Assembly: GCA_944392525.1 (NCBI GenBank)
Contig: CALXXB010000004.1
Coordinates: 1 to 55,304, forward strand
Length of the DNA: 55,304 nt
From: an uncultured Clostridia bacterium
GTDB taxonomy: Bacteria > Bacillota_A > Clostridia > TANB77 > CAG-508
Direction: 5' to 3'
Under the pieces are notes generated by a model. That model saw only the letters and a program-made list of their open reading frames with translations, had not been told where the DNA came from and did no database searches. This document shows, piece after piece, positions 1-10,879 of this stretch. The stretch's first letter is position 1, and each line of letters opens with the position of its first letter. A program made the translations under genes and the position numbers.

Positions 1-1541
1 ACTGCTGCCATAATATCATATTGTCCTGATGCTAACATTCCTGTTCCAAATGTATATGCTGCTTTATTAATAGGTCCACCTAAATCCACTGCCATCATTC
101 CGCCTAATATTAATCCTAATATTACTTTATTTGCACTTCCCATTGAAGATAAATAATTATTTATTGCTGTATTAAGTGCCCCTACATAAGGATTTATTAA
201 TAACATAAATGTTCCAATTATTAATATTCCAAACACAGGATATAAAAGAATTGTTTTTATACCTTCTATACTATCTGGTAAGTAACTACACAATTTCTTC
301 AATCCTAAAACAATATATCCTCCTGCAAATCCTGCAATTAAAGCTCCTAAAAATCCAGAACTTACTAGTGTAATATCACTATTTGTAAGTGAACTAAAAG
401 TCGTTCCTTGTACTGCCAAAATTCCACCTACAAATCCTACTGCTAAACCAGGTCTATCTGCAATACTCATTGCAATATAACCTGCAAGAATATATAACAT
501 TACATTAAATGCTGCATTACCTATTGTTTTGAAGAATGCTGCAATTGGTGTATTCATACCAAAGTTTGCTGGATTAATTGAATAATCATCTAATAAGAAT
601 GAAATAGCAATTAAAATTCCTCCACCAACAACAAATGGTAACATGTGTGTTACACCATTCATTAAGTGTTTATATATTTTTGTTCCTACCTTTTCTTTTC
701 CTTCATCATTATCTTCATTTGCGTTTTTCGTATTTGAATGATATACTTTTGCATCTGATGATAATACATAATTAATTAGTTCTTTTGGTTTATTAATTCC
801 GTCTGCAACTTTTGTTTTTACTAATTTCTTTCCATCAAATCTTGATAAATCAACTTTTGTGTCTGCTGCAATAATTATTCCTTTTGCATTTTTGATATCT
901 TCTTTTGTAAATTTATTTTTTACACCTGATGATCCATGAGTTTCTACCTTTACTTTGTGTCCTAATTGTTCTCCCATTTGTTCTAAGGCTTCTGCTGCCA
1001 TATATGTATGGGCAATTCCTGTTGGACAACTTGTGATTGCTAAAATTTCATAATGCTCATCTTCATTTTTTTCTTCACCTAATTTTTCTTTTTCTGCTTG
1101 ATCTATACATTGTAGAAATTCTTTTGGTGATTTTGCATTATATAATGCTTGTCTAAAATTTGTATCCATTAATAGTGTAGATAATCTACTTAAAACTTCT
1201 AAATGTACATTATCTTCTGTATTTGGTGCTGCAATTAAAAATAATAATTTTGCTGGACTTCCATCTAATGAAGCAAAATCCACTCCATCTGGAACTACCA
1301 TTGCAGCTAGTCCAGGTTTTGTTACTGCATCTGTCTTACCATGAGGAATTGCAATTCCTTCTCCAATTCCTGTTGTTCCTTCTTCTTCTCTTTTTAGTAC
1401 TACTTTTTTGTACTCTTCTTTGTCTTTAATGTTTCCATTTTCCATCATTAAATCTATTAATTGGTCAATTGCTTCATTTTTGCTATTTGCCTTACCTTGT
1501 AGCATGATGGATTTTTCATTAAGTAAATCTGTAATTTTCAT
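1..1541 (-). CDS. fruA: PTS fructose transporter, fused IIA-IIB-IIC (3' end cut by window edge)
   Basis: Imports fructose and phosphorylates it to fructose-1-phosphate at the membrane, with phosphate passed from HPr through IIA and IIB. Translating the minus strand from the ATG at 1541 (ribosome-binding site AAAGGGG) gives about 513 residues without a stop before the window ends. In order: a IIA domain (about 1-145) with the IPHGKTDAV motif holding the phosphorylated histidine near 65; a IIB domain (about 160-255) with the phosphocysteine motif ITSCPTGIAHTYMAAEAL; then the membrane IIC domain with several hydrophobic segments. Complete family members are a little over 600 residues, so about the last 100 are missing here. 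It lies 79 bases downstream of fruK and is probably co-transcribed. Frame and family are clear; only the C-terminus is unseen. Confidence 0.93.
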   Translation of the reverse strand, partial: MKITDLLNEKSIMLQGKANSKNEAIDQLIDLMMENGNIKDKEEYKKVVLKREEEGTTGIGEGIAIPHGKTDAVTKPGLAAMVVPDGVDFASLDGSPAKLLFLIAAPNTEDNVHLEVLSRLSTLLMDTNFRQALYNAKSPKEFLQCIDQAEKEKLGEEKNEDEHYEILAITSCPTGIAHTYMAAEALEQMGEQLGHKVKVETHGSSGVKNKFTKEDIKNAKGIIIAADTKVDLSRFDGKKLVKTKVADGINKPKELINYVLSSDAKVYHSNTKNANEDNDEGKEKVGTKIYKHLMNGVTHMLPFVVGGGILIAISFLLDDYSINPANFGMNTPIAAFFKTIGNAAFNVMLYILAGYIAMSIADRPGLAVGFVGGILAVQGTTFSSLTNSDITLVSSGFLGALIAGFAGGYIVLGLKKLCSYLPDSIEGIKTILLYPVFGILIIGTFMLLINPYVGALNTAINNYLSSMGSANKVILGLILGGMMAVDLGGPINKAAYTFGTGMLASGQYDIMAA

Positions 1542-1620
1542 ATTTTACCCCTTTCTTTTGTAATATTTTTATTATAAAAATTTAGCTTAAATTATGCTTA
1601 AATTTTTTATACAAAATAAA

Positions 1621-2541
1621 TTAAACTAACTGTTTTAACAGTTCTTCTACATCGTCTTTAGTTGCAAGTTCTATTGAAAAAGCACTAGCACTTCCTGCTG
1701 CAACTCCTGTTTTTAATGCATATTCATAATCTTTTGTTTTATAGTATCCTGCTAAAAATCCTGCAACCATTGAATCACCTGAACCTACAGTGTTTACAAT
1801 TTCACCTTTAGGTGCTTTTGAATATAATACTTTATCTTCTTTAGTTAATAATAGTGCTCCATCTTTTCCTAAAGATACTAAAATATTTTGTGCTCCAAGT
1901 TTTTTCAATTCTTTAGCTGCATTTACAATATCTTCTTTGTTTGAAATTTTACAATTTAGTGTTTCTTCTAATTCTTCTTTATTTGGCTTTATTAAAAAAG
2001 GATTATATTCTAATACATTCATTAATAACTCTTGTGTAGAATCTACAACAAATGTAATTCCTTTTTTACTAAGTTTTTTACATATTTCTCTATAGATATC
2101 CTTACTTATATTTTTAGGTACACTTCCTGATAAAACAACTACATCTTCTAAAGTAACTTTATCTAACTTATTAAATAATTCTTCAATATCTTTTTGAGCT
2201 ATTTTAGCTCCCATTCCATTTAAAGCTGTTTCTTCTACTTTATTTCCACTAATAGAACTAACTTTAATATTAATTCTAGTAAACCCTTCTTCTACTTTAA
2301 CAAAATCTGTTTTTACACCTTTTTCTTCTAATTTTTTAATTAATTCTTCTCCTGTAAATCCTGCTATAAAGCCTAGTGCTGTATTTTCTATTTCTAAGTT
2401 CTTTAGTACAATAGAAACATTAAGTCCTTTTCCACCTGGTAATATTGTTTCCGTTTTTGTTCTATTTATTTCACCAATTTTAAAATTTTCAACTTGTGTA
2501 ATATAATCTAATGCAGGATTAAATGTTATTGTGTAAATCAT
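1621..2541 (-). CDS. fruK: 1-phosphofructokinase
   Basis: Phosphorylates the fructose-1-phosphate made by the PTS to fructose-1,6-bisphosphate in the cytoplasm. The 306-residue protein is full length for the PfkB/ribokinase family. It has the N-terminal signature GGKGLNVS near residue 38 and the C-terminal ATP/anion-hole motif NTVGSGDSMVAG near 248, whose aspartate is the catalytic base. The ATG is preceded by AAGGAGG at good spacing. It is the first gene of a fruK-fruA unit. The DeoR-type fruR that often precedes fruK is absent: upstream there is 660 bases without an intact gene. The tagatose-6-phosphate kinase LacC is a relative, but the adjacent fructose PTS favours FruK. Confidence 0.93.
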   Translation of the reverse strand: MIYTITFNPALDYITQVENFKIGEINRTKTETILPGGKGLNVSIVLKNLEIENTALGFIAGFTGEELIKKLEEKGVKTDFVKVEEGFTRINIKVSSISGNKVEETALNGMGAKIAQKDIEELFNKLDKVTLEDVVVLSGSVPKNISKDIYREICKKLSKKGITFVVDSTQELLMNVLEYNPFLIKPNKEELEETLNCKISNKEDIVNAAKELKKLGAQNILVSLGKDGALLLTKEDKVLYSKAPKGEIVNTVGSGDSMVAGFLAGYYKTKDYEYALKTGVAAGSASAFSIELATKDDVEELLKQLV

Positions 2542-2773
2542 TTTTTCCTCCTTGCCTCACTCTATAATAGCTATTTCTTACTTTACAATATTTTTTAATA
2601 TAATTTTATTCTCAAAAAAACAAATATTAGTATAGCAAATCTTAAAATTTTCTTTTACTATATTAATTATATCCTAATTATCTCTTTTAAATCAAAAAAA
2701 TATATAGTCTTGAGCTTTTAAGTTCGCCTTTCACATTTTTTATAATTAATCTGTTTCACTTAAATATATTAAT

Positions 2774-2802
2774 AATATAACATATCATCTTTTTATAGTC
2801 AA
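2774..2802 (-). promoter_or_regulatory. Predicted promoter of the fruK-fruA operon
   Basis: On the minus strand a TTGACT -35 box (2797-2802) and a TATATT -10 box (2774-2779) are separated by 17 bases, close to the vegetative consensus. Transcription would start near 2767, giving a leader of about 225 bases before fruK. I saw no recognisable riboswitch or repressor palindrome in that leader. The AT-rich background makes chance matches likely, so this is moderate evidence. Confidence 0.5.
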
Positions 2803-2900
2803 ACTTAGTTAGTACAAACTTTTAGTAAAAAATTTTAATAAAATTCCAATAAAGAATTCAGTTAAGATATAAAAAACGCATTATAAGAAATATTAAAACT

Positions 2901-3047
2901 TTAAAATATATTTTTCCATTTTTTATGATAAATATATACTAAAGTTTCACTTGAAATATTATAATATTTTTTAGCATTTCCATCTCCATGATATTGATCA
3001 ACACAATATCTTGATACTTCTTGTTTAAATTCTTTTGAATATTTTAT
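2901..3047 (-). pseudogene. Remnant of an IS3/IS150-type transposase OrfA (N-terminal helix-turn-helix)
   Basis: Minus-strand translation from 3047 gives 48 residues beginning IKYSKEFKQEVSRYC and continuing HGDGNAKKYYNISSETL. This resembles the N-terminal helix-turn-helix of IS3/IS150-family OrfA proteins. A textbook AGGAGGG ribosome-binding site sits just upstream, but the first codon is ATA rather than ATG, a TAA lies a few codons upstream in frame, and the frame stops after 48 residues. It is therefore a dead fragment. It is the only feature I can support in the 660-base gap between fruK and the restriction gene; the rest (2542-2900 and 3048-3201) shows the fru promoter and otherwise no gene, RNA or clear terminator. 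Confidence 0.6.
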
Positions 3048-3201
3048 AAAAAACCCTCCTTACTAAACTATTTTGTTTAATAATTTGGGTTCAATTCATT
3101 TACTGTATCTCCTTTTGTGATCTTTTCAATCTTCTTTATATTTTGCTATTATAAATTTTATGACATCTTTTCTATTATTTTATCCATTCTATAATTCTTA
3201 G

Positions 3202-6200
3202 TTATATTACCATATTTATCAAATTTTCATAACTGTCCACTACATCATACTTAATATTTCCTTTACTTATTTCTTTAAAATGCTTTTTTGCACATTCTAT
3301 TTTTGCCTTTTCTACTTCTCTTAATTCCAACGAATTCATACTTCCCTTAGTTTCAGCTATAAAATAAATATATTTAAAGTTCTTATTATCAAAAACTATC
3401 GCCCAGTCAGGATTATAACTTCCGACAGGTGTTGGTATTCTGAATCCATTTGGTAATTTAGCATATACAGTAACTTCTCCTTCTTCTAATTCTTTTGCAA
3501 ATTTTCTCTCGTTTTCTGAATCTGTTATTAAATAATCATATATATTTTTTTTAACTTCTAATATGTTTTGACCTAATCTGCCTCCAACATTATTGATAGT
3601 AAAAATATCATTCTCATAAGTTTTATCAATTTTCTTATAAGTAATTCCATCTATTATTGTTGTTGCCTTTTCGGCATTAATTATATTTGAAGTTTTTCTT
3701 ATGAACTCTTCTGGATTATACTTATATTGTGCAAATGTATCTGGTCGTATATTTGACAATATTCTTATTATTGTTTTTCTAGTTAATCCTGTATCTTTAG
3801 CCACACTTCCTATCAAGTCATATTTAGTAGTAACTGGAACAAAATCATCATATATTTCCGTTTTTGTATCCAATTGATGCATAGCATTTTCTTCTTTTAG
3901 TTGATTTACAGACATTTTTTCATCCTGTGTCCCTGTAGTTATCCTTACTCTCATTTTTGATATCTTTAAATTCTCATCTAAATTCTTTATTGCCTTTTCT
4001 ACTAATTCGTCTGAATCGAAATTAACTTCATAGATTGTTTTTACATTAATTTTCTTCCATAGTTCTTGAAATTCTTTTTTATTAAAATTCTCGTTTGGTA
4101 TTAATCTTTTTATATTATTTTTATTTTCATTTTCTATAGGAATTTCAATTGTAGTAAATAATCTTTTCATTAAATTAGTATACCCTTTTTCAAATCCATT
4201 CAATACTTCTGGTATTTTTAATTGATTATTCCCTAGATCATTTTTTAATTTCTGAGTTATATTGCCTTTACTGTCCACGTAATCATTTTCAAGACAGCTT
4301 ATCAAAATCTGTGTATATATAGTCTGATCTAACTTTATTTCCTTTCCGTATTCATTTCTTATAACTTTATTATCAAATAAATCCAGTGTTAATTTTGTTG
4401 CAACTTTTCTTGATAAATTTTCTGAAATCTCTTTCTGAAGTGAATTTGCAAATGATTCATAACTTTCACTAGCTATTACAGTTAAATTATTAATTTTAAA
4501 GAAATCATCTTCTAGAACAGATTCATCCATTCTATCGCCATTTTCATTTACGCAAATACGTAGTCCTCTTCCTATTTCCTGTCTTTTACTAATTTCTGAA
4601 TTGCTCTTTTTTAATGTACATATTTGAAATATATTAGGATTATCCCACCCTTCTCTTAAAGCTGAATGAGAAAATATAAATCTAACCGGCTCTTCTATTG
4701 ATAGTAATCTTTCTTTATCTTTCATTATTAAATCATAAGCATCTTCATCTGAGCTGGTACCTTCTTTTTTATCATCTATCTTTGAATCTATATATACATA
4801 TTCATCTTCACGCTTCCCCTTTGAGGCTTTTTTGTCTATTGAAAAATATCCTGCATGCACTTTTTTATCTCTTAAATAATCTAAATAATTTCTATAATCA
4901 TCATCTATAAAATTATAATACTCGTTAAATATATTATTATATTCTTCTTCAAATATTTTAGCATATTCTCCATCTTGTGCATTATTATTTTTATCATATT
5001 TTTTATATTTAGCAACTTCATCTATAAAAAACAATGATAAAACTTTAATACCCAGTTTATGATATTCTCTTTCCTTTTCAAAATGAGATTTTATTGTCTC
5101 CCTTATTTGTATTCTTGTCATATAACTTTCTTCCGCATCTCCAAATACTTGTCCTGTCAGTATTTCTTTACCATTTGAAAATTTTACTATATCATAATTT
5201 TCATTTCTTGCATCAATATCACTTACTACATACCCTTTATATTCTTCTAGCCCTCCAGATAATTCGTACAAATTATCTTTTTCTTTTATTTTTTTCATAG
5301 CTCTTCTAGTTCCAACACTCGACTTCACTTCGATCTCCATTATTGCAACTGGTGATTTTCTGCTAATTTCTACACTTTCTAAATATAAATATGTATTTTC
5401 TGATTTATTATTTAAAATTTCTATTCCCTTTACATTTATTTTTTTTACTAATTTCTGATTATATGCATCTACTGCATCTAATCTATATATTAAATTATAT
5501 TTAAATTTTTCTTTATGTGTCGCAGAATATCTTAAAGTAAACAATGGATTGAATTCTCTTAACAATTCCTCTGTTTTTCCCATTTTTTGAGGTTCATCTA
5601 TTATTAATATTGGATTTGTGGCTTTTAATACGTCTATAGGCCTTCTTGATTGTAACTCATCTAGCTCTTCATATATTCTCCTATTCGCTTTAGACCTTGC
5701 GTTAAAAGCTTGGTAATTTATAATCATAACTTGAATATTAGCATCTTCAGCGAAATTATTTATATTTGCAATATTTGATGAATTAGCAGAATTATATACA
5801 AAGTACCTTATTTTTTGATGATATAACTCTTGAAAATGCTCCTCTGTTATTTGAAATGATTTTAGAACACCTTCTCTTATTGCAATACTTGGTACCATAA
5901 CTATAAATTTACTCCAACCATATGCTTTGTTTAATTCATACATTGTTTTTATATATGTATATGTTTTTCCTGTACCAGTTTCCATTTCTATAGAAAAATT
6001 TGTAACCCCCTGATTATCAGTATAATCTATATCATTTAAACTTTGAACTCTTCTTATATTAGCTCTTAACTCTTTCTCTGTTAATTCTATTTTTTTGTTT
6101 CCAAACGCAATAATATCTTCATCAATATTTTCTTCCCATATTGTACCTTCATTTCTAATGTATGTTATCCTATTTAGTATTTCTCTTCTATCTCCCTTTG

Positions 6201-6276
6201 TTTGACCTTCAAAACATTTTACTACTGATTCTGCTGCATCTTCTTGATATTGTTGCTTCTTAAATTTTAGTTTCAT
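3202..6276 (-). CDS. Type III restriction enzyme, Res subunit (helicase-nuclease)
   Basis: Res is the ATP-dependent translocase and nuclease of a type III restriction-modification complex; it acts with Mod on DNA lacking the host mark. The 1024-residue protein has an SF2 helicase core with Walker A METGTGKTYTY (about 98-108), a Walker B-like IIDEPQKMG (about 225), and the motif VI-like IGRGLRICVNENGDR. At the C-terminus is a PD-(D/E)xK-type nuclease: PDWAIV (D957) followed by ETKG (E975, K977). Length and domain order are as usual for the family. The ATG is preceded by GAGGT. It is the last gene of the operon, after two mod genes. I saw no frameshift and no clear terminator after it. Confidence 0.93.
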   Translation of the reverse strand: MKLKFKKQQYQEDAAESVVKCFEGQTKGDRREILNRITYIRNEGTIWEENIDEDIIAFGNKKIELTEKELRANIRRVQSLNDIDYTDNQGVTNFSIEMETGTGKTYTYIKTMYELNKAYGWSKFIVMVPSIAIREGVLKSFQITEEHFQELYHQKIRYFVYNSANSSNIANINNFAEDANIQVMIINYQAFNARSKANRRIYEELDELQSRRPIDVLKATNPILIIDEPQKMGKTEELLREFNPLFTLRYSATHKEKFKYNLIYRLDAVDAYNQKLVKKINVKGIEILNNKSENTYLYLESVEISRKSPVAIMEIEVKSSVGTRRAMKKIKEKDNLYELSGGLEEYKGYVVSDIDARNENYDIVKFSNGKEILTGQVFGDAEESYMTRIQIRETIKSHFEKEREYHKLGIKVLSLFFIDEVAKYKKYDKNNNAQDGEYAKIFEEEYNNIFNEYYNFIDDDYRNYLDYLRDKKVHAGYFSIDKKASKGKREDEYVYIDSKIDDKKEGTSSDEDAYDLIMKDKERLLSIEEPVRFIFSHSALREGWDNPNIFQICTLKKSNSEISKRQEIGRGLRICVNENGDRMDESVLEDDFFKINNLTVIASESYESFANSLQKEISENLSRKVATKLTLDLFDNKVIRNEYGKEIKLDQTIYTQILISCLENDYVDSKGNITQKLKNDLGNNQLKIPEVLNGFEKGYTNLMKRLFTTIEIPIENENKNNIKRLIPNENFNKKEFQELWKKINVKTIYEVNFDSDELVEKAIKNLDENLKISKMRVRITTGTQDEKMSVNQLKEENAMHQLDTKTEIYDDFVPVTTKYDLIGSVAKDTGLTRKTIIRILSNIRPDTFAQYKYNPEEFIRKTSNIINAEKATTIIDGITYKKIDKTYENDIFTINNVGGRLGQNILEVKKNIYDYLITDSENERKFAKELEEGEVTVYAKLPNGFRIPTPVGSYNPDWAIVFDNKNFKYIYFIAETKGSMNSLELREVEKAKIECAKKHFKEISKGNIKYDVVDSYENLINMVI

Positions 6277-6354
6277 CTTCTTACCTCTATTTCTTAAAAA
6301 TCCTTTTATTTTCTATATCTTTATTTGATAACTTTTATATTATCTTTTTATTTA

Positions 6355-8334
<1,980 letters not shown>

Positions 8335-8360
8335 TTTTTTCTCCTTACCGTTTTTAAATT

Positions 8361-10274
8361 TTAAATAACATTTACTTCCGTCTCTGGTGACATTTTCTTT
8401 ATTTTTTCATAAATATTTATTTTGTCATTATCATTTTCAAAAGATTTTTCCTGAAAAACGATTCTTAAAGGATCAATTTTACAAATCTCATCTATTATAT
8501 CAATGTTTATTTTATCATCAAAACATGCCACCAATGAATTATTTTCTACAAAATATATTTCATTCCCCATTATTTTCTTTTTTTCAACTTTTAAATCCAA
8601 TGTTAATCCCAAGTCTAATATCACTTGTGTTAGTATATCATCCGAATTTCTATCTTCTTTTATATTAGACTCAAACATACTTAATTGGGTTTGTTTCAAT
8701 TCATTTGGTTTATAATATATATCTTTCATATTAGAAGAATCTATTTCATATACTCTAAAGCCATAATCAATATTGGCATTCGTCTCCCTTTTAATGTTAT
8801 TTGCAGCTCTTCTAATTCTTTCTTCTCCTATGTCACAAATTGTTCTATATCCTTCTTTATACGCCTGAGATTTTTCATTACATTTTTCTGGCAGTTGAAC
8901 CATTATAAATTTTCTTTTTCCTTCGTCCTCACTATTTAATTGCATACATGCATGAGCCGCAGTTGCAGATCCAGAAAAGAAATCAACAACTATATAATCA
9001 TTTCCTTTAATAAGACTTATAACTTTTTTTATTAAATATAATGGTTTAGCATAATTAAAAATAGAATCCAAAGAGAGCTTCTTTAATTCTCTGGCACTAT
9101 TATCATAATTTATTTCTTTTTCTAGCCATAAACTTTTTACTTTTAGTGTTTTATTATCATCTAAATAATCCTTTTGAAATACATCATATCTATCTTTTAC
9201 CTGCTTCACTACTAATTCATTTTTTTGTTTTAGTATTTTATTTTTGCTCCATCTCCAAGTTCCCAATACTCCATTTTCGAATTTAGGAATTATTTCATAA
9301 TCATCATCTCGCCTTCTTTCCAAATAGAATTCATCTTTTTCTTTAGAATAATAAATTGGAAAATGTAAAGTTGGAGATTCTTCAGCTGTTGCTCGGCCCC
9401 CTCTTAGCCTTAACCCTAAAAGTCTATATGCTCCTCGTTCATCTTTGTATTTATATTCTTTTTTATGCTCATCATCCATCTTTTCACCATTTATAGAACA
9501 TTTGCTTTTACTTTTACAGTATATTAATATATATTCATGAGTTAACGCTACTAATTCAGTTGACTGTCTACCTCTTGGATTAGAATAAATCGGTATATTA
9601 GCCACAAAATTACCTTCACCATATATTTCATCGCACATCTTCTTTAAATTTTCAATTTCATTATCATCTATTGATATAAAAATTAGTCCATCACTACTTA
9701 GTAAATTTCTAGATAATTTCAGTCTAGGATACATCATTGATAACCAATCACTGTGAAATCTCCCATTTGACTCGTTATTAGTAATTAACCTATTATTATA
9801 TTCATCGATTTGTCCACTATCTTCTAGTTCTTTATCTGCGTTTCTTCTAAATTTGTCACTATATAAAAAATCATTTCCAGTATTATAAGGTGGATCTATA
9901 TATATACATTTTACCTTTCCTAGATAAGATTCTTGAAGTATTTTCAATGCCTCTAAGTTATCCCCTTCAATATAAACATTTTGTGTCTTTTCAAAATCCA
10001 CTGATTTTTTCCTTATAGGTCTTAAAGTCTTTGTTGTTGGTTTATTAGCAGTTAATATTGAGTCTTTTTTCCCCGGCCATGTTAATTCATATTTTTCTTT
10101 AGGATATTCAATGATATCTTTAGATAACTCTTGTTTTAACAATTCAAAATCTATGCTTTTGCCTTTTTCGCCTTCTACAATAACATTTGGAAACAACTTT
10201 CCTATTTTTTCTATATTTTCTTCTACAATATCTACTGATTTTAAATCTAATTTGTTTACTTCTATATCATTCAT
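8361..10274 (-). CDS. Type III DNA methyltransferase Mod (first of two)
   Basis: A second complete beta-class adenine methyltransferase, 637 residues, with DPPYNTGND (DPPY about 127-130) and a SAM-binding DFFSGSATAAH in the C-terminal half. Its N-terminal 140 and C-terminal 200 residues closely match the neighbouring Mod (for example DGNLEAL-like and NIYEKIKK segments), but the central region of roughly 230-400 differs, which is where target recognition sits in this family. It lacks the CA tract, so its expression should be constant. It overlaps the end of the DUF4391 gene by 8 bases and ends 26 bases before the second mod. The two would compete for, or share, the single Res. Confidence 0.93.
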   Translation of the reverse strand: MNDIEVNKLDLKSVDIVEENIEKIGKLFPNVIVEGEKGKSIDFELLKQELSKDIIEYPKEKYELTWPGKKDSILTANKPTTKTLRPIRKKSVDFEKTQNVYIEGDNLEALKILQESYLGKVKCIYIDPPYNTGNDFLYSDKFRRNADKELEDSGQIDEYNNRLITNNESNGRFHSDWLSMMYPRLKLSRNLLSSDGLIFISIDDNEIENLKKMCDEIYGEGNFVANIPIYSNPRGRQSTELVALTHEYILIYCKSKSKCSINGEKMDDEHKKEYKYKDERGAYRLLGLRLRGGRATAEESPTLHFPIYYSKEKDEFYLERRRDDDYEIIPKFENGVLGTWRWSKNKILKQKNELVVKQVKDRYDVFQKDYLDDNKTLKVKSLWLEKEINYDNSARELKKLSLDSIFNYAKPLYLIKKVISLIKGNDYIVVDFFSGSATAAHACMQLNSEDEGKRKFIMVQLPEKCNEKSQAYKEGYRTICDIGEERIRRAANNIKRETNANIDYGFRVYEIDSSNMKDIYYKPNELKQTQLSMFESNIKEDRNSDDILTQVILDLGLTLDLKVEKKKIMGNEIYFVENNSLVACFDDKINIDIIDEICKIDPLRIVFQEKSFENDNDKINIYEKIKKMSPETEVNVI

Positions 10275-10878
10275 TATTATTTAACTCCCTCAAAATCTCT
10301 TTTAATTTTATTAATTGTTGATTGTATTCAACTTTTCTGTTAAATTGTATTTCTTTTCTTATTTTATTTTTTAGTTGTTTAATTTGTTTTTCTATACTTT
10401 TAGATTTTTTAAATTTATTTATTTGTAATTCTAAATCACTTTTATTATCTTTTATTTTTATTACTTTCCTGACTAAGTTTTCATATACCGCTTTCAAATT
10501 TATTCCTTTTATTTCAAAATTTACATTCTCGTTCCATTCTGTACTAAAAACTTCGTTATTATACTCTATATAATATATTGTATCATTATTGTGATTTACT
10601 TCAAATAATATTGGATACATAATATTCTTCTGTATAATTTCTAAAACATTTTTGCAATCATACTTTTCCTTTAAATAAATTTTGAAAACTTCTATTTCTT
10701 CTACATCGTCTGTTTTTTCTATATTTACCTTTTCTTCTGATATTTTATATTCCCATATTATTTTTTCTACTTTGCTTGATAATTCCTGTTTTATTTTAGC
10801 TGGTATATTTATTCTGTTATAAAAGGTCTTTTTAGGAATATTTTTATTTACTTCACAATTTTTAGGCAATTTGATCAT
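10267..10878 (-). CDS. DUF4391 domain protein of the restriction-modification operon
   Basis: A 203-residue protein I recognise as DUF4391-like, a family of unknown function repeatedly found between an SNF2-type helicase and a Mod gene in type III-like loci. The N-terminal two thirds is a mixed fold starting MIKLPKNCEVNKNIPKKTFY. The last 60 residues are strongly charged and helical, probably a coiled coil (LELQINKFKKSKSIEKQ onward). It begins one base after the helicase stop and its own end overlaps the next mod, so it is translationally coupled. The context suggests a structural or adaptor subunit of the complex; that role is inference. Confidence 0.75.
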   Translation of the reverse strand: MIKLPKNCEVNKNIPKKTFYNRINIPAKIKQELSSKVEKIIWEYKISEEKVNIEKTDDVEEIEVFKIYLKEKYDCKNVLEIIQKNIMYPILFEVNHNNDTIYYIEYNNEVFSTEWNENVNFEIKGINLKAVYENLVRKVIKIKDNKSDLELQINKFKKSKSIEKQIKQLKNKIRKEIQFNRKVEYNQQLIKLKEILRELNNNE

Positions 10879-10879
10879 C

